From: Siphonodentalium dalli
Lineage: Eukaryota; Mollusca; Scaphopoda; Gadilida; Siphonodentaliidae
Direction of reading: 5' to 3'
Length of the DNA: 64,000 nucleotides
NCBI GenBank assembly: GCA_032622095.1
Contig: CP136066.1
Coordinates: 117,885,319 to 117,949,318, forward strand
The translations under genes and the position numbers were made by a program. The notes beneath the pieces were generated by a model. That model did not search any database and was not told the origin of the DNA. It saw only the letters and a program-made list of their open reading frames with translations. Positions 11,430 to 21,872 of the stretch are shown here, in pieces (within the stretch, counting starts at the first letter, position 1; each line of letters starts with the position of its first letter).

Positions 11430-11866
11430 CAAAAATTAATTTTTTTATTGAGCAAGGAGTTCAATCTCAAAAAAAATAATTTTATTTTGAGTTATGTCCC
11501 TGGCTCCGCCCACATTTGACCCAGTGACCTCATTTAAACAAATCTGAACCCCAGTCACCCAAGGACTCTTCATACCAAATATGAATCCATTCGGCCCGAT
11601 GCTACTTGAGAAGTCCATCAAGAATTACTATGGAGTGAAAGAGTTATGGGCCTGGCTTCGCAACTAATTGACCCAGTGACCTCATTTGAACAAATCTGAA
11701 TACCAGTCACCTAGGGAACATCCACACCATATATGAACCCATCCGGTCCTATGGATCCAGAGAAGATGTTCAAAGAATTGTTGACAGACGGACAGACGGA
11801 TGGACAGACAATGGATGAGGAGTGATGACTATTGCTCCACTGCAGACTTCGTCTCAGGTGAGCTAA
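11430..11866 (+). repeat. REP-L family copy, directly following the previous one
   Basis: Begins with TTGAGCAAGGAGTTCAATC and ends with CGTCTCAGGTGAGCTAAAAA. It is head-to-tail with the copy before it, so the two form a tandem pair. Confidence 0.8.
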
Positions 11867-11874
11867 AAACTGAC

Positions 11875-12050
11875 CGTCAAATTGGATATCATTTTATGCG
11901 TGTTCTACACTAAATAAAAGCAAATACTACGCATTATTCTATTATTCTGGGATCCAATCCCCGGCGATGGCTATATTTCGCTTTTTATGACACTGGGGGA
12001 GGGTTAAGTTTTTGCCTGTTATTGCAACATTTGTAGGGACAGGATAATAA
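11875..12050 (+). repeat. Empty-site copy of the 6600/7400 repeat
   Basis: Joins TATGCGTGTTCTACACTAAA directly to AATACTACGCATTATTCTAT. At 6660 and 7395 the same blocks are separated by about 710 bp. It therefore records the pre-insertion state of that locus type. Confidence 0.6.
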
Positions 12051-12524
12051 AGTTAATACCTCCTTGTATTCCAATCTTTCAAACATATATGAACAGATAA
12101 GCTAGGTCCAGCATGCTAGTTTTGTACAGAGTTGACAGGCGACAGTTTCTCTGTATCATCATGATTTTTTTTACGCAGAACGTTACATTCTCTATCATGA
12201 CGTCATGAAGTATCATACAAAGCAGAAAAAATAATAACGTTCCGATCTAGTATCACCATATAGCCCATAGTAACAAATAGAACGTTGTGTGTTTTGGTGA
12301 TGTGATTAACTTTTAACCAATTGTGTAATGCTGGTCAATCGCTGAAAACAGGCAAATTTTTCGGTAGGGTACCTTCACAAATAGTCTTACCATACATAGC
12401 TGCCACCAATTCCGGCAAGGCCAAGAAACATTTTCATAAATGATATAGATTTACCTTACAGAAAAAGTTGGCTTCAAATTCTACATAGGGTAGAGGTATC
12501 TGACCAATTTTGGCATTTGGCCAC
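12051..12524. other. No gene recognised
   Basis: No supported ORF and no repeat I could pair elsewhere in the window. Confidence 0.4.
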
Positions 12525-12666
12525 TCCTCTAAATGTGAGTCATCAAATTTGAACCCATTCGGTCTTATAGTTCTGGACTCTGGAGAAGATGATTCTTGAC
12601 AGACGGCCGGACAGACGAGGAGCGATGATTATAGCTCCACCAGAGACTTCCTCTCAGGTGAGCTAA
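12525..12666 (+). repeat. REP-L family, tail only
   Basis: Keeps TTTGAACCCATTCGGTCTTA, GAAGATGATTCTTGACAGAC and the terminal CTCAGGTGAGCTAAAAA. The front three quarters of the unit are gone. Confidence 0.75.
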
Positions 12667-14376
12667 AAAGTATCATGGTAGTACCGGGATACGCTACCAC
12701 ATGGTAAAATGGCCGAGATATATAGCATGCTAGTTTACCATGGTATAGTACCAGGGTACACTTTTAGAAGCCTTAAAATTTGAGACAACAGATTAGACCT
12801 GGAGTCACAAGCAGTTTTGGCGGCTGGCTCAAACGATTTTGTGGCAGGCTAGCTAGCTATTAAAGACGGCTCAGCCGCAGCGTTTGACGAAATAAGGCGG
12901 CTCAGCTGACTGAGACGTTATCATTCAGCGTATTTTCGTTTCCAAATTTTTTCCAATCCCTGGTTTTGGACTCAGTTTGTTTTAGCGTTTGTGGTGAACC
13001 CGTAGAATCCCAAATCACACTTTCTTTTGATGTCCGGCTGTTCCATTATGCCGAAAATACACGGAAGGACTCGCATGGATGTGCTACATGTATGTAGCTT
13101 CCCATCTGATCAGTATAAGTTACGTTGGGAAGTCGGCTTCAGACTGGCATCTGGCGATATATGCAATGAAGCATTGAATGATGAATCCGATAGTAATGAT
13201 ATAATATTTCAAACTATTTTCTGTCCTCTTCTATAGGTTACGTGTATATATTGAGAAATGCCAGCAATGTCTGAGTCATGTCGAAATAAACAAATTATAC
13301 TTAAATACTTTCAATCAGTTTAGTTCTTTGGGATTCAAAGTATAGTTGTGATTGACATATAATTATAAGCCCATGAACGCGGCTCTGCCATTTTACAATT
13401 CCGACGGTACAGATAATTGTGGCTGGCGCTGGCTGGTGGTATGTGATTACCTAAGGTGTTAAACTCTTCCTGACAGCCCACTTTAATAGTTATAACAATA
13501 TTCTTGTTCCATTTGGGGGGGGGGCCTATTGCACAAACCTATCAACATACATACATGTTAAAATATTAATTTAATTGTATTATCATGTATCCACTTTTCT
13601 ATATAATTGTACATATGTTGTCTCATGTTCCATATTATTTTATGGCTGAGAATAAAAGCATTCATTCACTAATTTGAAAAGTTTCAAAATTGTTTTCTAT
13701 TTCTTCCTGTTCTTGGTGTTGATGATGTTTTCACATGTTTTTTTTAACATTTATACACATTCATTCACTAATATACATGCATTATATAGTACAGACCTCT
13801 GGTCGCGTAGCCAATGACCTACTAGTATGGATGAATCATTGACTGGAGGTGGTGTAAACAAGGTGAAAAATATGAACCATAAATTTATTTGTATATATAA
13901 AATATTGTTAAGTCTTGTATAGGTTTTATCAGACAATTGAAATAAATCATATAACTGTTGAAAGAACACAAAACATATTGTCCTCACGTGACAGACAATT
14001 CAGGATATCAATAACAAGTAAAATCTGTTGTTGCAGTTGAACATAATTCAGCATATGAGGCATGTGTTATTGGTTCACCAGCGAAGCCAGCCTCGTGTAC
14101 ATGTAATTGTTCCAGGCAGAATTTTTTAAAAGATGTGTTTCTTTTTTTTAGCAGACATTCTTTTTTGCATAAAGTGAAAAAAACAGTATAATTAGCTTTC
14201 ATAGAATTTGCATGTCAAGACCATATTGTGCTTTATGTTATTTCAACAACTATTTCTGAATCATCTGAGAACAATTACTTAAATTATGTGCTGTTAAAGA
14301 TGCATAATCCGATTAAGTGCCCCTCAATTACCATTTATTTGGATTCGGCATGGATTTGGGGTAAATTATCAACGGA
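12667..14376. other. No recognisable gene; one 69-codon orphan open frame
   Basis: About 1.7 kb without an assignable feature. The frame at 13027-13236 on the plus strand is more GC-rich than its surroundings and has no recognisable domain. I see no splice or promoter context that would make it a gene. A G9 run lies near 13507. The bases after 12667 contain a diverged direct repeat of ATGGTA-TAGTACC-GGGTA. Confidence 0.35.
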
Positions 14377-14884
14377 ATTTATAGTAAGTTTTACAATAGT
14401 AAGTAATTTACTCTGAACAGAATGATATTTGATTCGAGTGGAGGAGGAACCCACCTATCAAAGTTCAGAGTTATTAGATATAAATTTTAGAGATTTATTA
14501 TTTTTCAACATCAAGAATTATTAGTGGCGCAGTAAACAATCGATGGTCTCGGACCAAATTGCGGAAGAAGATGCATAACTCTAAAATCAAGAGGCTTTCC
14601 GTTGATAATCCCTAAATCTTTTGTTAATATCTAATTCTTTTATGTGCTACATGTCATATCAGGACATATGGCTGATCGATCATGGTGGTCGATACTCAAG
14701 ACCCTCACATTCCAAATCCAATCAAAACATATAAAGAAAGCCCTGAACAGCAAGTGATTACGACAGTTAACAGTAAATAACCAAAAAGTTTTCACAAAGA
14801 ATACTTTCTAAAATAAAAGAATTTATTGGAATTTATAGTATGTTTTACAATAGTAAGTAATTTACTCTGAACAGAATGATATGT
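14377..14884 (+). repeat. 56-bp direct repeat, 452 bp apart
   Basis: GGAATTTATAGTAAGTTTTA through GAACAGAATGATAT at 14377-14433 recurs at 14829-14884 with about two differences. The duplicate is recent, and the spacer holds no gene. The spacing and lack of inverted ends leave the mechanism open. Confidence 0.8.
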
Positions 14885-14976
14885 CACTATAAAATATATA
14901 TCAAACAATTTGTATAAATGCATATAATTCACAACATGCTTGGGAATGTCTTTTTATTTACATATCTTGTAAAACT

Positions 14977-15260
14977 AACAAGACAGTCAATGACTGTGTG
15001 TCGTTACCAGGCTGTAAAGATGGAGAAAACTGGGACTCTGAAGAGTCAGTACTTGTCAAATCACTTTAAAACAAGTACTTCTAAACAGCGACACAGGTAG
15101 AGGCACTTCGTTGAGTGGTGGGAGGGGATATGGGGGTGTCCACCTTGAAATTTCTAACCGATCACCTTCCCCAATAGATCATTGCCCATTAGCTCCCAAC
15201 TGGCCCAAACTAAATTACAACTGTACTTCAAAATCTCCAACTGTTGAAAATTTATCAAAA
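14977..15260 (+). repeat. REP-S family copy, left flank of the DIRS element
   Basis: The head AACAAGACAGTCAATGACTG is followed by CCAGGCTGTAAAGATGGAGA, ACAAGTACTTCTAAAC and CCACCTTGAAATTTCTAA. The DIRS element begins about 60 bp downstream. Confidence 0.7.
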
Positions 15261-15365
15261 CATTACTGATAATACCAGTATATATCAAATTTATTACATG
15301 TAATATAATGATCTATATATACTATTTTAATAAATATAATAGATATTTCGTATAGCAGACACTTA

Positions 15366-15614
15366 CACACTGAACTATGTGGTAGGTATTCGCTTTGCGT
15401 GTATGTCTCGAGTCAAAACATATGGGAGAACCTTGCCTTAGCGGTTATCATATAAATTGGTACTAAATTTCTTCGGTACGAAATTACAACTTCCGGTTAT
15501 ACAGGAAGTTGTGAACCGGAAGTTGTAATATGTAACCGGAAGCAACCTTTTATCTCTTGGCCACGTGATCTCACCTATAAATTGGAATTCACAGGTAAGA
15601 TCTGTCTTTTTCTC
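15366..15614 (+). repeat. DIRS left inverted terminal repeat
   Basis: About 249 bp, from CACACTGAACTATGTGGTAG to GATCTGTCTTTTTCTC, forming the reverse complement of 20462-20714 with very few differences. Nested inside are short inverted copies of ACTTCCGGTT, so the repeat itself can fold. The outer tip 15318-15365 is not shared with the right end, as expected for split DIRS termini. Confidence 0.9.
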
Positions 15615-15674
15615 GTTTTCTCTGAGGACGATGAGTGAGTGAGTGTGCGGGGTGGGCTGGGAGGGCCCTATGCG

Positions 15675-15770
15675 TTCAGTGTGTAAGTGTCTGCTATACG
15701 AAATATCTATTATATTTATTAAAATAGTATATTTCATATAGAGACACGTTCCACACTGAACTATGTGGTA
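15675..15770. repeat. DIRS internal complementary region
   Basis: Bases 15675-15733 are the reverse complement of the left outer tip (about 15318-15373). Bases 15730-15770 are the reverse complement of the right outer tip (about 20692-20733). The two halves overlap at TAT, matching the single trinucleotide expected at the circle junction. In DIRS elements this region templates completion of the ends during replication. Confidence 0.9.
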
Positions 15771-15809
15771 GAATGCAAGCCTAGGAGGTGGCCACGAGAC
15801 TAAAAGAAA

Positions 15810-17354
15810 CTAATTGTGAATGATCTGTTGAGCCGCGACCAAGGGACCCAAACGATAGATGGAATTGGAATGCGTTTGTAGGTCCCGAAGGTAGAATTTT
15901 GCAAAAGTAGAGGGTTGTGACCAATAAGCGGCCGACATGATGTCCCGTAATGCTACAGAGTTCCGGTAAGCCCATGACGAAGCCACTGCCCGAACTTCAT
16001 GAGCTCTAATATGCAGGAGTTGTTGATGGTGGGGTGCAATATCTTCGTATGCCATAACGATGGTTCGTTTAATCCAACGTGAAATGGCCCGAGCAGAGAT
16101 GTCCTTAAACCGGGTGGTGAGTGGTAAGAATAACCTTGTCTGTCCTTGCCGCCTTGTTTTTGATCTTCGTAAGAATATCTTGAGAGCCCTGACAGGGCAA
16201 AGGTGTTGATCGGCAGACTGAGGTAAGGCTGGAATACGAATGACAGCGGGATATTGGTGAGGTAGTTGATTTTTGACAAGAAATCCAGGATGTGGAAGAA
16301 GTTCAGCAGCATCATTGGATATGCGCAAACATCCCTCAGACACTGACAGTGCATGAATCTCACTAACCCGCCTAGCGGAGGCGAAGGCTACAAGGAATAC
16401 AGTCTTTAGTGTGAGATTGGTGTAAGAACACAAGTTCAGAGGTTCGAAGAGGTTACCGCCAAGGAATGTTAGCACCCATCCTAAATTCCATTGAGGAGAA
16501 AGGGAACGACTTCTAGGTCGAGACAGAGAAAAACTAGCCATTAAATCAGATAGAACATGGCAGGTTCCTATCCATTTAATACCTGCGTGTCGAAAAGTAC
16601 GCGATAACATTGAGCGATATCCCTTGATTGTAATTGGGGACAGCTGTTTGTGTTCAAACAGGTGTTGTAGAAAATCGGCAAATGTTCGTCGTGATGGTTT
16701 GGCAAAATCAATGTCCTTGGAAATGCACCAAGCGGTGTAAATATTCCAGCGAGACTGGTATACCTTCATAGTGGATGGGCGCCTCGAGTGAGTAATGCTG
16801 TCCACGACTGCTCGGGAAAATCCCCGCCTTTGTAGGCAGGACCGCACAAAAGACATGCGTGAAGGCGGAGGCTGGCGGGAAATTGGTGCAGAACCAGAGG
16901 ATTGCCTTGCCCCAGCAGATCCTGGTATATGACGAATGGAAAGATGTATGTTGCGATTCTGACACCAGTCCAGGATCATTAGGGTCATGGCACACAACTG
17001 AGGTGAGTGTGTCCCGCCCTGTCGTTTTATGTAACTGACCACAGTTGAATTGTCGGATAGGATCAGAACGTTGAGAGATGTCAAGATGTGGTGCCAATGT
17101 TGAAGTGCTAGAAGAACAGCAAGCAATTCCTTCACATTGATGTGCGAGTTCAGCATGGATAGGGGCCATTGGCCCGAAACAGTGTGGTGCGATGGTAGTA
17201 ATACAGCACCCCAGCCCTGTAGACTGGAATCTGTCGTTATCGTCATGACTGGGGGAGGAGAATTCAAGGGAACTCCTTGCATTAGCCATTCCATTTCTGT
17301 CCACTGAAGAATGTGACAAGTTATTGAGTCGACAACTGAGATCAGCATCTCCAT
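15810..17354 (-). CDS. DIRS RNase H plus tyrosine recombinase (514 codons)
   Basis: Residues about 36-145 form an RNase H domain: TTDSS with D42, KELLAV with E76, and LSDNS with D101, closing with RHIPG at 141-145. Residues about 165-514 form a tyrosine recombinase: the first catalytic Arg in SARRVSEI (R328/R329), H452-x-x-R455 in AHEVRAV, W478, and the nucleophile Y488 in FAKFYLRDL. All the catalytic positions I can check are present. The frame is the same as the RT ORF before it, with only an amber codon and six codons between them, so RT and RNase H may be made as one protein by readthrough, or the stop may be a recent mutation. Between RNase H and recombinase only about 20 residues remain, where related elements carry a methyltransferase-like domain. 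Confidence 0.9.
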   Translation of the reverse strand: MEMLISVVDSITCHILQWTEMEWLMQGVPLNSPPPVMTITTDSSLQGWGAVLLPSHHTVSGQWPLSMLNSHINVKELLAVLLALQHWHHILTSLNVLILSDNSTVVSYIKRQGGTHSPQLCAMTLMILDWCQNRNIHLSIRHIPGSAGARQSSGSAPISRQPPPSRMSFVRSCLQRRGFSRAVVDSITHSRRPSTMKVYQSRWNIYTAWCISKDIDFAKPSRRTFADFLQHLFEHKQLSPITIKGYRSMLSRTFRHAGIKWIGTCHVLSDLMASFSLSRPRSRSLSPQWNLGWVLTFLGGNLFEPLNLCSYTNLTLKTVFLVAFASARRVSEIHALSVSEGCLRISNDAAELLPHPGFLVKNQLPHQYPAVIRIPALPQSADQHLCPVRALKIFLRRSKTRRQGQTRLFLPLTTRFKDISARAISRWIKRTIVMAYEDIAPHHQQLLHIRAHEVRAVASSWAYRNSVALRDIMSAAYWSQPSTFAKFYLRDLQTHSNSIYRLGPLVAAQQIIHN

Positions 17355-17372
17355 AGGATCGTAAGCCGGATT

Positions 17373-18371
17373 CTACTGAGATAGAAGATACAGTTGTAGG
17401 GGTCGTAATCGAGCCTGACCGAGTGGAATTAATTGGCATGCAGCATTGGCTAGTCCCAGAAGCCGCATGAAACTGCGTGCGGAGATGGTCTCCTGCTGGA
17501 GAGTCCAACTGGCCTGCACTTGAATAGTCGAGGCCCTGGGCAGAGGAAGCGAAACCAGATTCAGATGAGTTTGGAAATGCATACCCAGATGTGCGAAGTC
17601 CTGCGAGGGAATCAGACTGGACTTTTCCTGATTTATTAGGAAGCCGAGCTGTGACAAGAGACTGAGAAGGTCGTCTAAGTCTTCGGCTAGAACTGAGGGG
17701 TCTGTGTGGTTCAGATAAAGATCGTCCAAGTACCCCATGACCACTGCTCGTGCAGTTCGTCGAAAGAAAACGAGGACAGACTCCATAGTGCGGCAGAATG
17801 CCCATGGGCTCAGGTTGAGTCCGAATGGGACTGTGCGATACTGATAGACAATACCTTGGTATGAGAAACGAAGGTACCGACGAGACGCGCTCTGTATCAA
17901 AAGATGGGTGTAAGCGTCCTGTAGGTCGACACTGACCCCGAATGAATGAGGGCGGGTAGCAGCCCGCACGGTCGCTGGAGTATCCATCGAAAAACGAGGA
18001 GGACTGAGAAACTTGTTCAGAGATGACAGGTCGATAACTGGTCTGAATTTCCCGTTCTTCTTGGAGACAGTGAAAATTCGGGAGTAGAAACCTGGAGTGG
18101 CCACGTTGTCCACTACCTCCACAGCCTGATTGTGGACTAGAGCAAGTATTTCCTCGTGCAGCACTCGTGCCCGAACCGGTTCTTGAGGAATGGGAGTGTG
18201 CACGGGATGTGTCGTAACTGGAGGAGGGGAGTCGAACACTAGAAAGAGGCCTCGTGAAATGACATTTTCCAGCCAGGGATTGTTGGTGAACAGAGGCTGC
18301 CATGCCTCTGTGTGACACGAGTCTCCCCCCCCCCACCGGTATACTTGCAGGCTGTGGATGTAAATTGTCAA
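17373..18371 (-). CDS. DIRS reverse transcriptase (332 codons)
   Basis: The protein has the RT signature blocks in order: SKKNGKFRPVIDLSSLN at about 103-119, SVDLQDAY with catalytic D149, VPFGLNLSP at 181-189, and the YLDD box at 214-217. The fold continues to the RNase H connection at the end. The frame begins in a TTGA overlap with the stop of ORF1 (TTG at 18371-18369), in the -1 frame relative to gag, and no ATG is nearby. A T5 run directly before the gag stop (CGT TTT TGA) is placed so that a one-base backward slip would enter this frame. The ORF ends in TAG at 17375-17373, after which the same frame continues into RNase H. A run of ten C near 18325 lies inside its N-terminal part. Confidence 0.9.
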   Translation of the reverse strand: MTIYIHSLQVYRWGGGDSCHTEAWQPLFTNNPWLENVISRGLFLVFDSPPPVTTHPVHTPIPQEPVRARVLHEEILALVHNQAVEVVDNVATPGFYSRIFTVSKKNGKFRPVIDLSSLNKFLSPPRFSMDTPATVRAATRPHSFGVSVDLQDAYTHLLIQSASRRYLRFSYQGIVYQYRTVPFGLNLSPWAFCRTMESVLVFFRRTARAVVMGYLDDLYLNHTDPSVLAEDLDDLLSLLSQLGFLINQEKSSLIPSQDFAHLGMHFQTHLNLVSLPLPRASTIQVQASWTLQQETISARSFMRLLGLANAACQLIPLGQARLRPLQLYLLSQ

Positions 18372-20373
18372 AAACGACGACGAGAGTGTTTGGCTCGTGT
18401 CTTGTCGTAAGAACCCGTACGTCGGCGATTAGATCTGGGTGTCTGATGCTCAGAATTCCCTGATCTGGCATTATCTACCATCTGTTGTGCATTTGCAAGT
18501 AACTGATGTTGACGTGTACCGACCGACGGTGGAACCGACTGAGAGCGCACCGGGAATGGCAGGTTTTGCGCAAAACCCTGGTTGCGTACTGGCTGGGTCG
18601 AAAGACGTACTTTCTTCGCCTGCGTATTAGAACGATCAGGATATGTACGTTTCCTGCTGAAGGAGTCGGCAGCCTGGGTGGCATGACGAGTGCCACGATA
18701 CTGAGCTTCGGATGCCAAAGTTTCACGAACTGCAGCGACTTGATTATTGAACAGTGACGGTCCACCTAATGGTTGCCTTAGTAACCAATCTGAATGGTGA
18801 GGCCTCAAAACTTTGCTAGTTTGTAGAGCAGCTCCCCGCCGAATCACTTCAATATTATGATTGATTAGGACGGCGGTGGACATTGCATGTGCAACAGACC
18901 TGGATAATACTTTAGCAATGTCCTTAATATCAGATATGCGATCGGGATGAGCACCCATGAAAATCGCTGATGATGACAAATCAGCCAGAGAAAGTATACG
19001 AATAATATCTCGACTGAGGTGCTGTAACGACAAAAGTGGCTGCGTCCCCATCCTGAATGAGGTCGGCATTGTTGCACCAATAGCTTCGGCGTCTAAATCA
19101 AGCCTAGTGTGAGTATCCAAGAGAATAGGAGCCCCATCAGAATTGTAATTAGACCGTACATACCCTTGTGTTGTGGGCTTAACAGGAAATGGAAGCTGAA
19201 GGCAACCTTTGTCGAAATTCAAATGCTTAGTGTGAACCTCGTCGTGCAATAACGTGTTGAAGTGATTGAATGTACTTTCAACAAGAGGTGATTGAGGAAG
19301 GGAACGTGGTTCTACCTTCTCACTCTGTTTCCCACCAAGCATGTTATCGACGCTGGAAGATATGCGAGGTTTTACGACACTTTTGGGAAGTGGACACTTA
19401 TCCCGAGGAAGAAGTTTATACAAGAGACCAACCGTGTCCGCAAAAGGACGTTCCGTCTGAATGTCAGAATCCCCTTCCGACAGTGGTTCCTCGTTGGAGC
19501 CATTGTCGGACTGAGATTCTTCCTCATCGTCAACAAAGCCTTCCGACGCCATGGGATGCAGAGAAAGTATGTCATGCTCGACGCTAGCAGCAGAACCCCC
19601 AGCATCCAGTTGAGATACGGTACTAGAGGGAGGCCTACTCTGGGAATGGCTCGATCGAGGAACGAATTCTCTCGCATTAGGATTTAATGTGCTATTCCCC
19701 ACCCAATTTGCCCCCGGAAAACCTGACGCAAAATTAGGTGCCCAGGGAGAATATGCTGCGCCCCAAGGCCAAACGGGTGGAGGATAGAAATTGGGAGGAG
19801 CCATTTGACCAGAGGAAGCCCCCCCACCGTATCCCCCAAATGCAGGTGGTCCCGACCAGGCTGGCATAAATGCCGAAGGCATACTACTATGATCCCATGA
19901 CGGCGGAGGAGCAGGCCGGATGCATCCTCTTTACGAGGTATTACAATTCCAGGGGATCGACTGGACCCCATCTCTTGGAGATTGGGGCCACTGCACCATG
20001 GGGAAGAGTAAGAAGGCCTGTTGGCTGGTGCGCGCTGTGCGTCACGTGACATTGACTCTTCCCCACCCAGAACAGCCTCCAAAGGCGCGGGTGCCGGGGC
20101 GTCCGCCCGAGATGATTGGTTGACCGAACCATCTATTGCAGCACCCGGCCTACCACTGGTTCGTACCGCCGTAGCAGGACCGGGGGGGCCAGAACTGGTC
20201 CTGCCAGAGCTGAAGACTGGTGCGGATTGCTCAATGTTTTGTATCATCGACCAACGTGCCCTCACCCAACTACAAGAGGTGCAGCGGTTGGTCGACGAGC
20301 AACCCGCACACAACACACAAGGTGTGTGGCCGTCGAAATCCATTTTTGCGCGACCGCAAGCAAGACAAGACAT
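18368..20373 (-). pseudogene. DIRS ORF1 (gag-like), split by one frameshift
   Basis: The first frame (20373 downward) starts with a cysteine-rich segment: CLAC, then H..C..C..C and C..C within the first 35 residues. A zinc-binding N terminus of this kind is usual in ORF1 of DIRS elements. The second frame (19882-18368, 504 codons) has a Pro/Gly-rich beginning (PPAFGGYGGG), an acidic middle and a basic C terminus ending RRRF. The two frames overlap between 19684 and 19931, so one insertion or deletion in that interval separates them. Alternatively the 504-codon frame could start at its own ATG. The role is inferred to be the structural protein; no catalytic motif is visible. Confidence 0.75.
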
Positions 20374-20461
20374 GAGCGTCTTGTAAGTGATTTAATTTTT
20401 AAAAAGTAAGGTTGTAATTAAGACAAAGTTCCCTGTACGTCCGATCGTAAACAGCGTAAAG

Positions 20462-20714
20462 GAGAAAAAGACAGATCTTACCTGTGAATTCCAATTTATA
20501 GGTGAGATCACGTGGCCAAGAGATAAAAGGTTGCTTCCGGTTACATATTACAACTTCCGGTTCACAACTTCCTGTATAACCGGAAGTTGTAATTTCGTAC
20601 CGAAGAAATTTAGTACCAATTTATATGATAACCGCTAAGGCAAGGTTCTCCCATACGTTTTGACTCGAGACATACACGCAAAGCGAATACCTACCACATA
20701 GTTCAGTGTGGAAC
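20462..20714 (-). repeat. DIRS right inverted terminal repeat
   Basis: About 253 bp matching the left repeat in reverse complement. It ends near CCACATAGTTCAGTGTGG, then runs into its own tip GAACGTGTCTCTATATGAAA. The element reads inward from here on the minus strand, so the promoter for ORF1 should lie in this repeat, although I cannot point to its elements. Confidence 0.85.
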
Positions 20715-20785
20715 GTGTCTCTATATGAAATACAAGTACCAGACATGAATTCATAGCATAAATAGGGTGGGTGCGGGAGTGTTAT

Positions 20786-20945
20786 TATAAAATCTCCTAT
20801 CTCTGCCCCTATTTGAACCAATTGTAAATCCCAATCTATGAGATCCATAGATCTAGTATATTCAAAGGGTATATTAAAGAAGTTGAAGTGAGTTCATTGT
20901 CCTAAAAATAAGTTACAAAATTTAGGGAAGGGTTATTAACATGGC
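20786..20945 (+). repeat. Dispersed repeat, second copy at 61935-62070
   Basis: AAAATCTCCTAT, TCTGCCCCTATTT, CCCAATCTATGAGATCCAT and GAAGTGA.TTCATT occur in the same order in both places. No ORF. Confidence 0.75.
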
Positions 20946-21299
20946 ACCTCTGTTAATTGTTCCTTGAAATCATCACCATAATAAATAAGACACATCATTG
21001 TCACAGATGAATAGGAGTTAGTAGCATATATAAACATAATATTGTAACACTGGCCTGTACAACTGTATAGAACACATCACACAGGAATTAATCTAATTTA
21101 AATTGAAATGAATGAGGAAAATAAACATTCCAGCCATTTATGTTATTTGTTTATCAAACACTGTCAGATAAAATAAGATCTCAGGGGACAAGGGACATTG
21201 GAGATAATGGCAGGCAGACAGGCTTTATATTGTTGTCAGTGAAGGAGATGACTTCTCAAATAATATTGTGGCATTAGGAATGTGAAATTACTGAAGGTA
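20946..21299. other. No gene recognised
   Basis: AT-rich sequence between repeats. I see no coding signal. Confidence 0.4.
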
Positions 21300-21872
21300 A
21301 TGATCTGTCTGTTCATGATTTTTCTCACAGACCCCTGGTCCGATTTCAACTAAATTTGGTGGGGTGAGTCGATGAACCCTGGTGGATATTATAACATGGT
21401 TAGTTTCTCAAAATAAATTTAAAATTAAAAATCTAAATATTTTTTGTTTTCCATTTGTTTTTTTTTAGTTATGTCCCTGGCTCTGCCAACATTTGACCCA
21501 GTGGCCTCATTTGAACAAATCTGAACCACAGTCACCCAAGGACCCTTCCTACCAAATATGAACCCATTGGCCCCAATGGTACTTGAGAAGAAGTTGTTTT
21601 AAAAATTACTATGGAGGCACAGAGTTATGGCCCTGGCTTTGCAACTATTTGACCCAGTGACCTCATTTGAACAAATCTGAATGTGAGTAACCTAGGGAAC
21701 ATCCACACCAAATTTGAACCCATTCAGTCTTATGGTTCCGGATAAGATGTTTAAAGAATTGTTGATGGATGGACAGACGGATGGCTAGATAGACGGATTG
21801 GATGGATGAGGGACGAGCAGTGATGACTATAGCTTCACCAGTGACTTCGTCTCAGGTCTCAAGTGAGCTAAT
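21300..21872 (+). repeat. REP-L family, near-complete copy
   Basis: Begins near ACCCCTGGTCCGATTTCAAC, then a T-rich stretch. Two half-units follow, each with CAAATCTGAA and an ACCAAAT(A/T)TGAACCCATT block, a GGACGAGCAGTGATGACTAT stretch and the tail GTCTCAAGTGAGCTAATAAA. Together with 58690-59222 it defines the full unit at about 550 bp. Confidence 0.8.

Larger units (their letters stand above)
15318..20733 (-). mobile_element. DIRS-type tyrosine-recombinase retrotransposon, nearly complete (about 5.4 kb)
   Basis: Read on the minus strand the element holds gag-like ORF1, reverse transcriptase, RNase H and a tyrosine recombinase, in that order. It has inverted terminal repeats at 15366-15614 and 20462-20714, non-matching outer tips, and an internal complementary region at 15675-15770 that pairs with both tips. 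This is the textbook architecture of the DIRS1 group, which integrates a circular intermediate by tyrosine recombinase. Defects are one frameshift in ORF1 and one amber codon between RT and RNase H. The methyltransferase-like domain often found between RNase H and recombinase is not present. It sits between a REP-S copy and the repeat at 20786. Confidence 0.95.

Noticed and set aside
13027-13236. 69-codon plus-strand open frame
   Set aside because: No similarity I recognise and no supporting signals; kept only as a note in the regional entry.
18439-19687. Several plus-strand open frames opposite DIRS gag
   Set aside because: They are complementary shadows of the GC-rich gag coding strand.
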